Shown here one piece after another: positions 44,037 through 53,073 of a DNA stretch of 64,000 nucleotides. The stretch comes from Actinoplanes lobatus. GTDB lineage: Bacteria; Actinomycetota; Actinomycetes; Mycobacteriales; Micromonosporaceae. The position numbers were made by a program, and so were the translations under genes. Under the pieces are notes generated by a model. It was not told where the DNA came from, searched no databases, and worked only from the letters and a program-made list of their open reading frames with translations. Location of the stretch: the NCBI RefSeq assembly GCF_014205215.1, contig NZ_JACHNC010000001.1:7932501-7996500 (forward strand), in the 5' to 3' direction. How positions within the stretch are numbered: position 1 is the stretch's first letter; each line of letters begins with the position of its first letter.

Positions 44037-44173
44037 TACCAACGGTCGATCGGTCGACGGGGTTATGCACGACGTCAACCTAATCGAAGGATTTTCGGAC
44101 ACTGCGGCGCAGGACCCGATCGATACCGGGCGCCCGTACGTATATTCCAGAGCTGGCGGGAGCGAGAGGTCGA

Positions 44174-44923
44174 GTGAGTTCATCGAGGGGCGAGCAGGCG
44201 CTGCCGGGCGGGTTCATCGCCGGGGCGGTACGGGTGGGCGACACCGTGCACAAGGCGCCGCCGAAGGATCCCGGGTTCGTGCACGGGCTGCTGCGGCACC
44301 TTGCCGACTGGGATGGGGCGCCGCGATTCCTCGGCGTCGACGAGCACGGGCGGGCAATGCTCGAACACCTCGACGGACAGGTGCCCTGGGAGCGGGGACG
44401 GCCCCCGGAGTACGTCCGCTCGGAACGCAATCTGCGGTCCGTGGGGCGGATGATCCGGGAGTTTCACGATCTGACCGCCGGGACCACGCTGGCCGGGGAA
44501 CACGAGGTGGTCTGCCACCACGATCTGTCGCCGAAGAACACCGTCTACCGCGGTCGGGAGCCGGTGGCGTTCATCGACTGGGACGACGCGGCGCCCGGCC
44601 GGCGGGTGCAGGACGTGGCGCACGCGTGCTGGCAGTACGTCGGGCTCGGGCCGGACGTGCCCGACCCGGAGGACGCGGGACGGCTGGTGTGGGTGGTGGC
44701 GGACGGCTACCGGCTGGGTGACGCGGACCGGTCGGTGCTGATCGACACCGTCCTGTGGTGGCAGGAGAGCTGCTGGCGGGGCATCCTCGCCGGGGCGGAG
44801 GCCGGGCAGGCGGCGATGATCCGGCTGTGTGAGCTGGGCGCCGCCGACGAGGTGCGGGCCGCCTTCGAGTGGACGCGACAGCACTCTGCGCGAATCCGGG
44901 TCGCGGCCGGGCCGCCGGGATGA
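44174..44923 (+). CDS. Aminoglycoside-phosphotransferase-fold kinase
   Basis: A 249-residue APH-family protein from GTG 44174. The catalytic loop is VCHHDLSPKNTV (Asp about 118), and the metal site is AFIDWDDAAPG (about 135). The N-terminal lobe is short (VRVGDTVHKAPPKDPGFVHGLLRHL). The substrate may be a small alcohol, choline-like compound or antibiotic; nothing shows which. A paralogue lies at 53074-53847. Confidence 0.85.
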   Translation: MSSSRGEQALPGGFIAGAVRVGDTVHKAPPKDPGFVHGLLRHLADWDGAPRFLGVDEHGRAMLEHLDGQVPWERGRPPEYVRSERNLRSVGRMIREFHDLTAGTTLAGEHEVVCHHDLSPKNTVYRGREPVAFIDWDDAAPGRRVQDVAHACWQYVGLGPDVPDPEDAGRLVWVVADGYRLGDADRSVLIDTVLWWQESCWRGILAGAEAGQAAMIRLCELGAADEVRAAFEWTRQHSARIRVAAGPPG

Positions 44924-44933
44924 CGATGGGTGT

Positions 44934-45110
44934 ATGGAAGAGATCCATCCTCAACAGGAGTCGTTGAAGATTCACGGTGACAAGCTGGCCGGGGCGTTCC
45001 GTCGGGAGAAGCCGGCCGACGACGATGCCGGGCAGGACGCGACCCGGATGCCACGGCACCCGGCGAGCCGGGCCCGCGGCACGCTGGACACCGCCGCCGG
45101 ACGGAGCTGA
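44934..45110 (+). CDS. Small hydrophilic protein, possible
   Basis: A 58-codon frame from ATG 44934, 10 bp after the kinase stop, encoding MEEIHPQQESLKIHGDKLAG and then a charged, disordered-looking tail. Its distance from the kinase fits an operon. There is a weak GATGGG upstream of the start. No family was recognised. Confidence 0.4.
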   Translation: MEEIHPQQESLKIHGDKLAGAFRREKPADDDAGQDATRMPRHPASRARGTLDTAAGRS

Positions 45111-45125
45111 ACAGGAGCGGGACAC

Positions 45126-46226
45126 TCAGGCGGACGGGCCGGCCACCCAGCGCACCGGCCGGGGCGGGACGACCAGATCATCGATCAGGCCGACGACACG
45201 GCCGCGGTCGTCGATGCCACTGACCTCCAGGCCCATCTCGGTGCTGTAGTCCTCCGAGAACAGGACACGGCCGTCACGCCACCGGAAGACGCGATTCCGG
45301 GCGGGGTCCGGGAAGGTCGCCCATCCGGCGACGTCGCCGCGCTCGTTGATCTCACGGGCGTAGGTGTACAGGCCGGGCACGGCCAGGTCGACGACGTTCC
45401 CGTCACGCCACAGGACCGCCTTGAACCCGATGTTGCCGACCACCTCACCGGCGTTGTTCACATCCCACGCCAACCCGGATTCGGTCGGGTGGCCGGCCAT
45501 CAGGTCCCGCATCCGGCCGGCCTGCCAGAGAAAGGCGTGCCGGACCTCGGAGCCCGCCACGGTGCTGTACCCGACGACCTCACCGCGGTCGTTGATCGCC
45601 CGCGGGTCGAGCACGGTGCCACCCAGCGGTTTCAGGATCGTCATCCGGCCGGCGTGCCAGACGAACCCGTGCCGGACCGACCAGCTCGCGTCGGTCAGGT
45701 AGCCCAGCACCTGACCGCGGTTGTTGATGCCGAGCGGATAGCCGCGCATGCCGGCCGGAGGGCTGAAGGTGGTGAATCCCCCGTCCTGCCAGAGGAACAT
45801 CTGTGCCACTCCGGACGAGTCGGGATCGATGGTGCCGGTGGCCTGCCGCTGGTCGTTGATGTCCACCGACCGCATCTGCCGGGACGGGTCGGCCAGCGTC
45901 CGCACCCGGCCGTCGCTCCACAGCCAGTTGTCGCCCACCACGTCGCCGCGGTTGTTGACGGCAGCGGGGCTTCCACGGTCGACGTCGATACGCACCGGGG
46001 CGCCGTTCCGCGGCCACAGCACCGGCTGCGGATTGACGTTCTCGTCGTTGAGGGCACCGACCACGTCACCGCGGTCGTTGGCGTCATGGACGTAACCGCC
46101 GCGCCCCCAGTCGCCCAGGTAGGCCGAGTTCAGGCCGGGGCGCGGCGGTGCGGCCGTGGCCGTGGCCGCCGGCGAGAACAGGAACACGACCGCGGCCGCC
46201 GCGGCCCATCGAGGGAACACATGCAT
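45126..46226 (-). CDS. Secreted HAF-repeat beta-propeller protein
   Basis: A 366-residue secreted protein from ATG 46226 with GGAGG upstream and a signal peptide ending near ATATAAP. About seven repeats follow, each with an IN(N/D)RG(D/E)V(V/L)G core and a later LW(Q/R)(D/A)G(R/G) core, as in the HAF family of extracellular repeats. Such proteins are predicted beta-propellers; ligands are unknown. The gene converges on the kinase/small-protein pair. Confidence 0.85.
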   Translation of the reverse strand: MHVFPRWAAAAAVVFLFSPAATATAAPPRPGLNSAYLGDWGRGGYVHDANDRGDVVGALNDENVNPQPVLWPRNGAPVRIDVDRGSPAAVNNRGDVVGDNWLWSDGRVRTLADPSRQMRSVDINDQRQATGTIDPDSSGVAQMFLWQDGGFTTFSPPAGMRGYPLGINNRGQVLGYLTDASWSVRHGFVWHAGRMTILKPLGGTVLDPRAINDRGEVVGYSTVAGSEVRHAFLWQAGRMRDLMAGHPTESGLAWDVNNAGEVVGNIGFKAVLWRDGNVVDLAVPGLYTYAREINERGDVAGWATFPDPARNRVFRWRDGRVLFSEDYSTEMGLEVSGIDDRGRVVGLIDDLVVPPRPVRWVAGPSA

Positions 46227-46377
46227 GGTGAGCGCCTCCAGGTCAGTGGATCGGCGCCGCACGCTGAAAGGGATCCGTGGCGCCTGCCAGCATCGTCGTC
46301 CGTGAATGTGCCTGCGGCACATCCCGGAAAGATGCCGAAGCAGAACCGTCAGGCGTGTTCGCGGTGGTTCACGAAGC

Positions 46378-47175
46378 TCATCGAGCGGCCTTCTCGATGA
46401 GGTCGGCCAGCACGCGCGGCTGGGAGATGTGGGCGACGTGCGAGGCGGAGACCTCGACGGTACGGGCCTTGGCGCGCGCCGCCATGAACCGCTGGGCGGC
46501 CGCCGGGATCAGGTTGTCGTTGCGGGCGACCAGGTAGTACGACGGGATCGTCTTCCAGCCGGGTTCACCGGACGCGGTCTGGAGGGTACTGCCGTCGCCG
46601 GGGCGCTGGGTGGCCCACAGCAGGTCGGCCTCCTCGCGGGACAGGTCGCCGGCGAAGACCTCGCGGAACACGTCGCGCTTGACGTAGCCGTCGATGTGGT
46701 CGCCGGGGTAGGGCCGGAAGTCGAGCGCGTCCAGGGTGAGCTTGGTGCCCTCGTGGAGGGTCTGCAGGTGCAGGACCGTGTCGCCGGCGTCGGGCGCGAA
46801 CGCGGCCACGTAGACCAGGGCTTTCACGTTCGGGTTGCCGGTGGCGGCGTTGGTGATGACGACACCGCCGTAGGAGTGGCCGACCAGCACGATCGGCCCG
46901 GCGATGGTGGCCAGGACGCTGGCCAGGTAGGCGGAGTCGGAGTCGACGCCGCGCAGCGGGTTGGCCGGGGCGAGCACCGGGTAGCCGGCGCGGATCAGGC
47001 GCTTGAGCACGCCGGACCAGCCGGCCGCGTCGGCGAACGCGCCGTGCACCAGGACGATGGTCGGCTTGATCCTGGCGGTGCCGCCGGCCGTCGCGGGGGC
47101 GGCGGCGGAGACGGCGGCCACGGTGGCGGCCGCGGCGGTGCCGGCCAGAACGGTCCGTCGGGAAACGGGAGACAT
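46378..47175 (-). CDS. Tat-exported alpha/beta hydrolase
   Basis: A 265-residue enzyme from ATG 47175 with AAAGG upstream. The twin-arginine signal SRRTVLAGTAAAA suggests Tat export. The hydrolase core shows TIVLVHGAFADAAGW (oxyanion region), VGHSYGGVV with the nucleophile Ser, and late Asp and His in ARNDNLIP and ASHVAHISQ. This is the EstC-like esterase group. The regulator gene ends 13 bp upstream on the same strand. Confidence 0.88.
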   Translation of the reverse strand: MSPVSRRTVLAGTAAAATVAAVSAAAPATAGGTARIKPTIVLVHGAFADAAGWSGVLKRLIRAGYPVLAPANPLRGVDSDSAYLASVLATIAGPIVLVGHSYGGVVITNAATGNPNVKALVYVAAFAPDAGDTVLHLQTLHEGTKLTLDALDFRPYPGDHIDGYVKRDVFREVFAGDLSREEADLLWATQRPGDGSTLQTASGEPGWKTIPSYYLVARNDNLIPAAAQRFMAARAKARTVEVSASHVAHISQPRVLADLIEKAAR

Positions 47176-47188
47176 CGAGGAAGACCTT

Positions 47189-48475
47189 TCATCCGTACGT
47201 CGGTACGTCGATGCAACCAACCTCGGCGGCCACCGACCAGGCAGGACGACCGGCAGAAATCCTGCGGCGGGTGGCCTCCCGGGCGGCGGCGGTCTCCTCG
47301 GCGTGCAGGCGTTCGGCGGCGTACAGGCGGATCAGGTCGGGCATCCGGTAGCGGTCGTGGCCGACGGTCTCCAGCAGGCCGATCTCGACGAGTTCGTCGA
47401 GCCGGTCGGTGGCGTCGTCGGGTCCGGCGCCGGTGAGGGCGCCGACGGCCGGGGCGGCGAACCCGGGGCCGGGCAGGTGGGCGATCCGCCGGAACAGGGC
47501 GCGGCCCTCGCCGGACAGCTGGGCGTGGGAGTGGCCGATCGTGGCCGCCACGCCGGTGTCGCCGCTGCTGAGCAGGGCCAGCCGCCGGGCCGGGTCGGCG
47601 AGCCGGGCGGCCAGGTGGGCGGCCGTCCAGTCGGGGCGGGCGGCCAGCCGGGTGCCGGCGATCCGCAGCGCGAGCGGCAGGTGGCCGCACAGGTCGGCGA
47701 TCCGGGCGGCGGCCGGCCCGGTGGCGCGGTCGGTGACGGCGGCCAGCAGGGTGGCCGACTCGTCCGGGGTGAGCGGGCCGAGGCCGGTACGCCGGACGTC
47801 GTCGAGGCCGCCCAGCATGCGGCGGCTGGTGATCAGGGTCAGCCCGTCGCCGGTGCCGGGCAGCAGCGGGCGTACCTGGGCCTCGTCGGCGGCGTTGTCG
47901 AGAATCAGCAGGCAGCGGCGGCCGGCCAGTTCGGCGCGCAGCTGGCTGCACCGTTCGCCGCTGGCGCCGGCGATCCGGCGGGGACCGACGCCGAGGGCGC
48001 TCAGCAGTTGCCGGGCCGCCTCCCCGGGGTGGATCGGGACCGGGTCGAGGCCGCGCAGGTCGAGGAAGATCCGGCCACCGGGCAGTCGCAGCCGCCCGGC
48101 CAGGTGCACGGCGAGGGCGGTCTTGCCGATGCCGGGCTGGCCGTGCAGCAGCACGACCGGCGCCGGGCCGGCGGCGTGCCGCAGGATCCGTTCGGTCTCG
48201 GCCGTCCGGCCCACGAACCCGGTCGTCACCCGGGGTGGCTCTGCGCGGCCGAGGTGGCTGTGCAGGCGCCGTGGCCGCAGGCCGGCGAGACCGCGCGGGT
48301 CGGCGCCGAGGGCCGTGGCCAGGGCGGCGACGGTCCGTGGTTGCGGCGCCCGGCTGTGGCCGCGTTCCATGTCGCTGATCGCCCGGACGCTCACCCCGGA
48401 AGCCTCGGCGAGCTGTTCCATCGTCAGTCCCGCGTGATGGCGCAATTCCCGCAGCCGGTCCCCGTATGCCGTCAT
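47189..48475 (-). CDS. XRE-HTH / NB-ARC transcriptional regulator
   Basis: A 428-residue protein: N-terminal XRE helix-turn-helix (LRELRHHAGLTMEQLAEASG, VRAISDMERGHSRAP, 7-45), then an AfsR-type NTPase with Walker A LLHGQPGIGKTAL (about 107-120), Walker B RCLLILDNAAD (about 187) and LITSRRMLGG. It ends soon after the winged-helix region (YRMPDLIRLYAAERL) without the TPR array of longer relatives. Its first neighbour downstream is the Tat-exported hydrolase, a likely target. Confidence 0.87.
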   Translation of the reverse strand: MTAYGDRLRELRHHAGLTMEQLAEASGVSVRAISDMERGHSRAPQPRTVAALATALGADPRGLAGLRPRRLHSHLGRAEPPRVTTGFVGRTAETERILRHAAGPAPVVLLHGQPGIGKTALAVHLAGRLRLPGGRIFLDLRGLDPVPIHPGEAARQLLSALGVGPRRIAGASGERCSQLRAELAGRRCLLILDNAADEAQVRPLLPGTGDGLTLITSRRMLGGLDDVRRTGLGPLTPDESATLLAAVTDRATGPAAARIADLCGHLPLALRIAGTRLAARPDWTAAHLAARLADPARRLALLSSGDTGVAATIGHSHAQLSGEGRALFRRIAHLPGPGFAAPAVGALTGAGPDDATDRLDELVEIGLLETVGHDRYRMPDLIRLYAAERLHAEETAAAREATRRRISAGRPAWSVAAEVGCIDVPTYG

Positions 48476-48519
48476 GGGTCCAACCTAGGTTTCCGGCGCC
48501 GCCGCTCGCGTACGTAGTA

Positions 48520-51096
48520 CTACGCAAGCGCGCGGGCCAGCTCGGCACGGGACTTGATGCCCAGCTTGGGGTAGATGCGCGACAGGTGGGTGGTGACCGT
48601 CCGCGGGGACAGGAACAGCCGCTCGGCGATGTCCCGGTTGCTGAGCCCGTCGGCGGCGAGCCGGGCGATCTGCGTCTCCTGCGGGGTGAGGTGCCGCTCC
48701 GCGGCGGACGGGCGGCGCAGGGTCTCGCCGGAGGCGCGCAGTTCGGCGCGGGAGCGGTCGGCCCAGGCGGTGGCGCCGAGCGCGTCGAAGGCGGCGGCCG
48801 CGGCCCGCAGCAGCGGCCGGGAGTCGGCGGGGCGTCGGCGGCGGCGCAACCAGGCCCCGTACGCGTGCTGCCGTCGCGCCCGCTCGAACGGCCACCCGGT
48901 CAGGTCGTCGGCGAGCGCCTTCTGGTAGGCCACGTCGGTGTCGGCGAGCACCGCCCGCGCGTAGCCGAGCCCGTGCGCCAGCGCCGGCGACGGCCCGTCC
49001 GGCAGCCCGTCCACGATGGCCCGCAGCTCCGCCCGCGCCCCGCAGCCGGCGGCCGCCTCGGCCAGGTGGGCGACCAGCAGCGGCCGGGTGTGCGGGTGGT
49101 AGGAGACGTCGGCCGGGTCGAACACCCGCCGCAGTTCCCGGAACGCCTCGTCGGCGCGGCCGGCGCCGAGCGCGGTGACGCCGCGGACCTGCCGGACCAG
49201 CGCCAGCAGTGGGGTGCGGCCGGCCGGCAGCAGCATCGTCTCGGCCTGGTCGGCCAGCCGCAGCGCCTCCGCCTCGCCGCCGCGCAGCGCCTCGGCCAGA
49301 CCGTTGGCGAGCAGGGCGGTCGGCACCCACCCGCCGGGGCTGATCTCGGCCGCCAGCCGTCGGCCCTCGGCCCCGGCATTCAGGGTGGTCCACACGTCAC
49401 CCAGGTTGCCGGCCACCATCGCGTGCGAGATCAGCACCTGGGCGAGCACCGCGAGGCGGCCCTGTTCGCGCAACCCCACCTCGGCCGCGGTGAAGAACGC
49501 GACGGCCAGGTCGCAGGCGCTGATCGCGGCCGCCGCCATGCCCAGCTGATGGCCGTCGCCGGCGGGCTGATCGATCTCGGCCGCCGCGGTCAGCCGGCGC
49601 AGGCACGTCTCCGCGCGGTCCTGTGGCGCGAGCAGAGCCTGCACGAGCAGCAACGGCACCTCGGACACCGGCTCGGGCGTGTTCTCCACGGCGGCGAGCA
49701 GCCGCTCGATGAGGTGCGGATCCGGATAGGACCAGTAGGCGCGCAACGAGATCGCGGCGAGCACGTCGACCGCCGCCTCCGCCTCGCCGTCGCGGCACAT
49801 CCGCTCCACCGCCTCGGCGAAGGTGGACAGCCGCCCTTCGCCGGTCCAGCCGGTGCCCTGGACGACCTCCCGGAACAGGCCGAGCAGCGCCTGATCGCCG
49901 AGACTCAGGTCCTCCTCGCGGATCTCGCCGAACAGGCGGACCGCGGTCGGCAGGTCGCCCTGCTGGACGGCGAGGTCGGCGGTCCGCAGCTGGCGGTGCC
50001 CACGGGCCTGCGGGTTCGCGCTGAGGCGGACAGCCTGGTCGAACGCGGCCATGGCGATCCCGGCCGCCTGCCGTTCCGACGCCCGGACGGCGATCTCGGT
50101 CAGCTCGCGGGCCAGGTCCTCGTCCGGGCCGGGGGCGCCGGCGGCCCGGTGCCAGGTCCGGCGTTCCGGATCGGTCACCACCCCGGCCAGCGCGGCGTGC
50201 CCCCGCCGTCGCCGCAGCACCGGCGCGGCCTGCTGGAGCGCCGACCGCAGCAGCGGATGCCGGAACCGCACCCGGAACCGGCTGTCGACCCGGATCAGCC
50301 GGGTGGCGACCGCCGGTTCCACGTCGTCCGGGCCCAGGTCGCCGTCGTGCAGGCGGCGGGCCGCGGCCACCGTCTCGTCCAGGTCGTCGCCGTCGTTCAG
50401 CGCCGCGACCAGCAGCAGCGTCCGGGTGGCCGGCGGCAGCTCGTCGACCAGCGCGGTGAACGTCCGCTCCACCCGGGTGCTCAGCGGGATCGCCGACGGC
50501 AGCAGCGCCGCGCCGCCGGAACGGGCCGCCGCGCGCCCGAGCTCGACCAGCCCGAGCGGGTTTCCGGCGGCCTCGGCGAGGACCCGGGTGGCCAGCGCCG
50601 CGCCCAGCTCCGGGGCGACCCGGTCCAGCAGGTCACGCGAGTCCTGTTCGCCGAGCGGCTCCAGCGGCAGCTCGGTCAGCCCGGCGCCGGCCAGCCGCCG
50701 CGCCACGAACGCCAGCGCCGCCCAGCTCGGCTCGTCCAGCCACTGCGCGTCCTCCACCGCCACGAGCGCCGGGGCCTCACCCAGAAGTCCGAGAAGGATC
50801 ATCGCGGCGCGGACCGGTGGGGTGTCCGGGGCGTTCAGCACGGTGTCCGCGAGATCGGGGGCGCCGCGCAGCAGGCGATGCAGTCCCGCGTACGGGATCC
50901 GCACCTCGGCCTGCACCCCGGCGGTGGCCAGCACCCGCATCCCGCGCTCGGCCGCCCGCTGCACGGCATGCTCCAGCAGCGCCGACTTGCCGATGCCGGC
51001 CTCGCCGCGGATCACCAGGGCGCCACCACCACCGTCGGCGGCCTTGTGCAGCAGAGCCGCCACAGTGTCCAGTTCCGCCCGCCGCCCGAGGATCAT
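48520..51096 (-). CDS. Large LuxR-family ATPase regulator (LAL type)
   Basis: 858 residues from ATG 51096 (AGGA upstream; TTG 51102 also possible). Walker A is IRGEAGIGKSALLEHA near the N-terminus and Walker B LVAVEDAQWLDEP near 110. The middle is a long helical TPR-like region. The C-terminal 60 residues are a LuxR HTH (HLTPQETQIARLAADGLSNR, RTVTTHLSRIYPKLG). LAL regulators often control sugar or secondary-metabolite genes. It stands 45 bp from the XRE regulator gene on the same strand. Confidence 0.92.
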   Translation of the reverse strand: MILGRRAELDTVAALLHKAADGGGGALVIRGEAGIGKSALLEHAVQRAAERGMRVLATAGVQAEVRIPYAGLHRLLRGAPDLADTVLNAPDTPPVRAAMILLGLLGEAPALVAVEDAQWLDEPSWAALAFVARRLAGAGLTELPLEPLGEQDSRDLLDRVAPELGAALATRVLAEAAGNPLGLVELGRAAARSGGAALLPSAIPLSTRVERTFTALVDELPPATRTLLLVAALNDGDDLDETVAAARRLHDGDLGPDDVEPAVATRLIRVDSRFRVRFRHPLLRSALQQAAPVLRRRRGHAALAGVVTDPERRTWHRAAGAPGPDEDLARELTEIAVRASERQAAGIAMAAFDQAVRLSANPQARGHRQLRTADLAVQQGDLPTAVRLFGEIREEDLSLGDQALLGLFREVVQGTGWTGEGRLSTFAEAVERMCRDGEAEAAVDVLAAISLRAYWSYPDPHLIERLLAAVENTPEPVSEVPLLLVQALLAPQDRAETCLRRLTAAAEIDQPAGDGHQLGMAAAAISACDLAVAFFTAAEVGLREQGRLAVLAQVLISHAMVAGNLGDVWTTLNAGAEGRRLAAEISPGGWVPTALLANGLAEALRGGEAEALRLADQAETMLLPAGRTPLLALVRQVRGVTALGAGRADEAFRELRRVFDPADVSYHPHTRPLLVAHLAEAAAGCGARAELRAIVDGLPDGPSPALAHGLGYARAVLADTDVAYQKALADDLTGWPFERARRQHAYGAWLRRRRRPADSRPLLRAAAAAFDALGATAWADRSRAELRASGETLRRPSAAERHLTPQETQIARLAADGLSNRDIAERLFLSPRTVTTHLSRIYPKLGIKSRAELARALA

Positions 51097-51265
51097 TCGC
51101 AAATCCTAAAACCCCTTTTCTCGTACGTGGGGGATGAGGAACCGCCGGACACCGCGAGCTTTCCGCGCCGGCACGGCCGTGCCGCGCCCGCCGGGCGTGA
51201 GCGCGCCGTCGCGCTCACGACGTTTACAGTGGAGCTCCGTTTGCCGCCGCTCGACGGGAGGGCCT

Positions 51266-51649
51266 GTGACCGTACCGATCGATCTTGCCCGGGAGCTGCT
51301 TCCCCGACTGGGCCTCCTGGTGAACCATGCCGAGGCCACCCGGCTGAACGACGCCATCGAGCAGCTCCTGCGCGAGCACGACAACGGGGTGGACGTCGAC
51401 ACCCGCCTGGTGGAGCTGTTCTCGTCCGTGCCCGAGATCCAGCGATACGTCGCCAACACCCTCACCGACCCGCACATCCCGCAGAAGACGCCCTACGAAC
51501 CGCTCGCCGGTGACCGAGCCGGATCGTCCCTCCAGCGGTACGAGTGCCCGTACGGCCCGCATACGACCTGGTTCCGCACCTCGCTGTCCCAGGAGATACC
51601 GCTCTGCGCCGAGCACCAGATCCCGCTGCGGCTGGTCCCCGGCCGATGA
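51266..51649 (+). CDS. Small helical protein with C-terminal zinc site
   Basis: A 127-residue protein from GTG 51266 with GGGAGG 4 bp upstream. About 65 residues form helices (IDLARELLPRLGLLVNHAEA, EQLLREHDNGVDVDTRLVEL). The C-terminus has YECPYGPHTTWFR and IPLCAEHQIPL, a Cys/His set able to bind zinc. The stop overlaps the next start (ATGA), so both are made together. A short helical adaptor plus a zinc tail is reminiscent of partner proteins in bacterial conflict systems, but I cannot name the family. Confidence 0.7.
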   Translation: MTVPIDLARELLPRLGLLVNHAEATRLNDAIEQLLREHDNGVDVDTRLVELFSSVPEIQRYVANTLTDPHIPQKTPYEPLAGDRAGSSLQRYECPYGPHTTWFRTSLSQEIPLCAEHQIPLRLVPGR

Positions 51650-52575
51650 TCGACGCGATCGGCGAGGCCGTGGCCGGGCACGTGGTCGAACGGGCGCTGA
51701 CCAGAATCGGTCCAGCCCTGATCTTCTGGACCGGCGGCGCCCTGGCCTGGCTGTCCGCCAACGGCGGCTGGGAGAAGCTGGTCGCCCTCGGCACCGACGC
51801 CGCCGGGCTGCCCGTCCTGGCCGTGCTGGCCGTGGTGGCGCTGGTCCTGGCCGGCGCGTACGCCTCCACCACGCTGGTCACCCTGCTGACCCGCCCGGTC
51901 CTGCGCCTGCTGGAGGGCTACTGGCCCCGGCCGCTGCGGCGGTCCCTGGTCAAGCGCAACACCGAGCGGCAGAAGGCCCTCTCCAAGCGGCTGAGCGACC
52001 TGGAGGCCAAGCGGAAGGCCCCGCCGGCCGCCGGCACCGACCTCGATCAGGTCCACGCCGACTACGCCCGCTCCGAGGCGCGGTGGCGGCGGCTGCCCAG
52101 TCCCCGGTGGATGATGCCGACCCGGCTCGGCAACATGCTGCGGGCCGCCGAGACCCGGCCGTTCGAGAAGTACGGCCTGGACACCCCCTCCGTCTGGCCG
52201 CACCTGTGGGACTCCCTGCCGGATCCGGCCCGCGCGGACATCGGCGCCGCCCGTTCCGGCCTGGACCGGGCCGTCGCCGCCGCCATCTGGTCGCTGGCGT
52301 TCGTGTCGTTCACCGGCTGGAGCATCTGGGCGCTGCCGATCGGCCTGGCCCTCACCGCGTGGGCGGTCCTGCTGTGGGCCCCGTACCGTGCCGCCCGCTA
52401 CGCCGACCTGCTGGAGGCGGCCTTCGACGTGCACCGCACCGTCCTCTACCGGAAGTTGCGCTGGCCGCTGCCCACGAATCCCGACGAGGAGCGCGAGACC
52501 GGTAGGGCCGTGACCACCTACCTGGTCCGCGGCCTGGCCGGCCCGGACCCCACCTTCACTACGGACGCCCCATGA
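51646..52575 (+). CDS. Membrane protein of unknown function
   Basis: A 309-residue protein from ATG 51646. Hydrophobic helices at about 20-36 and 46-75 (AGLPVLAVLAVVALVLAGAY) are followed by a charged cytoplasmic segment (KRNTERQKALSKRLSDLEAK) and another helix pair at about 205-245 (IWSLAFVSFTGWSIWALPIG, LALTAWAVLLW). No family was recognised. It overlaps the genes on both sides by ATGA, so the three proteins probably work together at the membrane. Confidence 0.75.
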   Translation: MIDAIGEAVAGHVVERALTRIGPALIFWTGGALAWLSANGGWEKLVALGTDAAGLPVLAVLAVVALVLAGAYASTTLVTLLTRPVLRLLEGYWPRPLRRSLVKRNTERQKALSKRLSDLEAKRKAPPAAGTDLDQVHADYARSEARWRRLPSPRWMMPTRLGNMLRAAETRPFEKYGLDTPSVWPHLWDSLPDPARADIGAARSGLDRAVAAAIWSLAFVSFTGWSIWALPIGLALTAWAVLLWAPYRAARYADLLEAAFDVHRTVLYRKLRWPLPTNPDEERETGRAVTTYLVRGLAGPDPTFTTDAP

Positions 52576-52970
52576 CCGAAATCGACAAGATCGCCTGGAT
52601 CCACCTGGTCGACGGCCGGGTGCTGAGCACGCGCTCCCGCGGCAGGGACGTCTACTACCTGCCCGGCGGCAAGCGCGACCCCGGCGAAACCGACATGGAC
52701 ACCCTGATCCGCGAGATCCGGGAGGAACTGAGCGTCACGATCGACCCGGCCACCGCCCGCCACCTGGGCACCTTCCGGGCCCAGGCGCACGGGCACGCGG
52801 CCGGCGTCACGGTCCGGATGACCTGCTACAGCGCCCGCCACGAGGGCGCCCTGCACCCCGACAACGAGATCGAGGAGATCGTCTGGCTGACCCACGCCGA
52901 CCGCCCCCGCGTCTCCCCGGTCGACCGGCTGATCCTCGACCACCTCCACACCGAGGGCCTGCTCACCTAG
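52572..52970 (+). CDS. NUDIX hydrolase
   Basis: A 132-residue NUDIX protein. The Nudix box runs GGKRDPGETDMDTLIREIRE-EL (about 36-58) with all glutamates present. It hydrolyses a nucleoside diphosphate linked to another group, substrate unknown. ATGA overlap with the upstream membrane-protein gene. NUDIX enzymes inside three-gene coupled units sometimes remove or sense modified nucleotides; here that is inference. Confidence 0.88.
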   Translation: MTEIDKIAWIHLVDGRVLSTRSRGRDVYYLPGGKRDPGETDMDTLIREIREELSVTIDPATARHLGTFRAQAHGHAAGVTVRMTCYSARHEGALHPDNEIEEIVWLTHADRPRVSPVDRLILDHLHTEGLLT

Positions 52971-53073
52971 AGATCTCTGTGCCGGCTCCGGTGTCCCCGC
53001 CGCCCGCCGTCCCGCCGACCCGCCGACCTCGAAATCGGTACCGCCGCCGCCCGCCGTCGCGTATGAAGGGGCG

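Noticed and set aside
48466..51513. Plus-strand open frame of about 1000 codons
   Set aside because: Antisense of the LuxR regulator gene; the translation is Arg/Gly/Gln-rich without any domain, while the minus strand has Walker and LuxR motifs.
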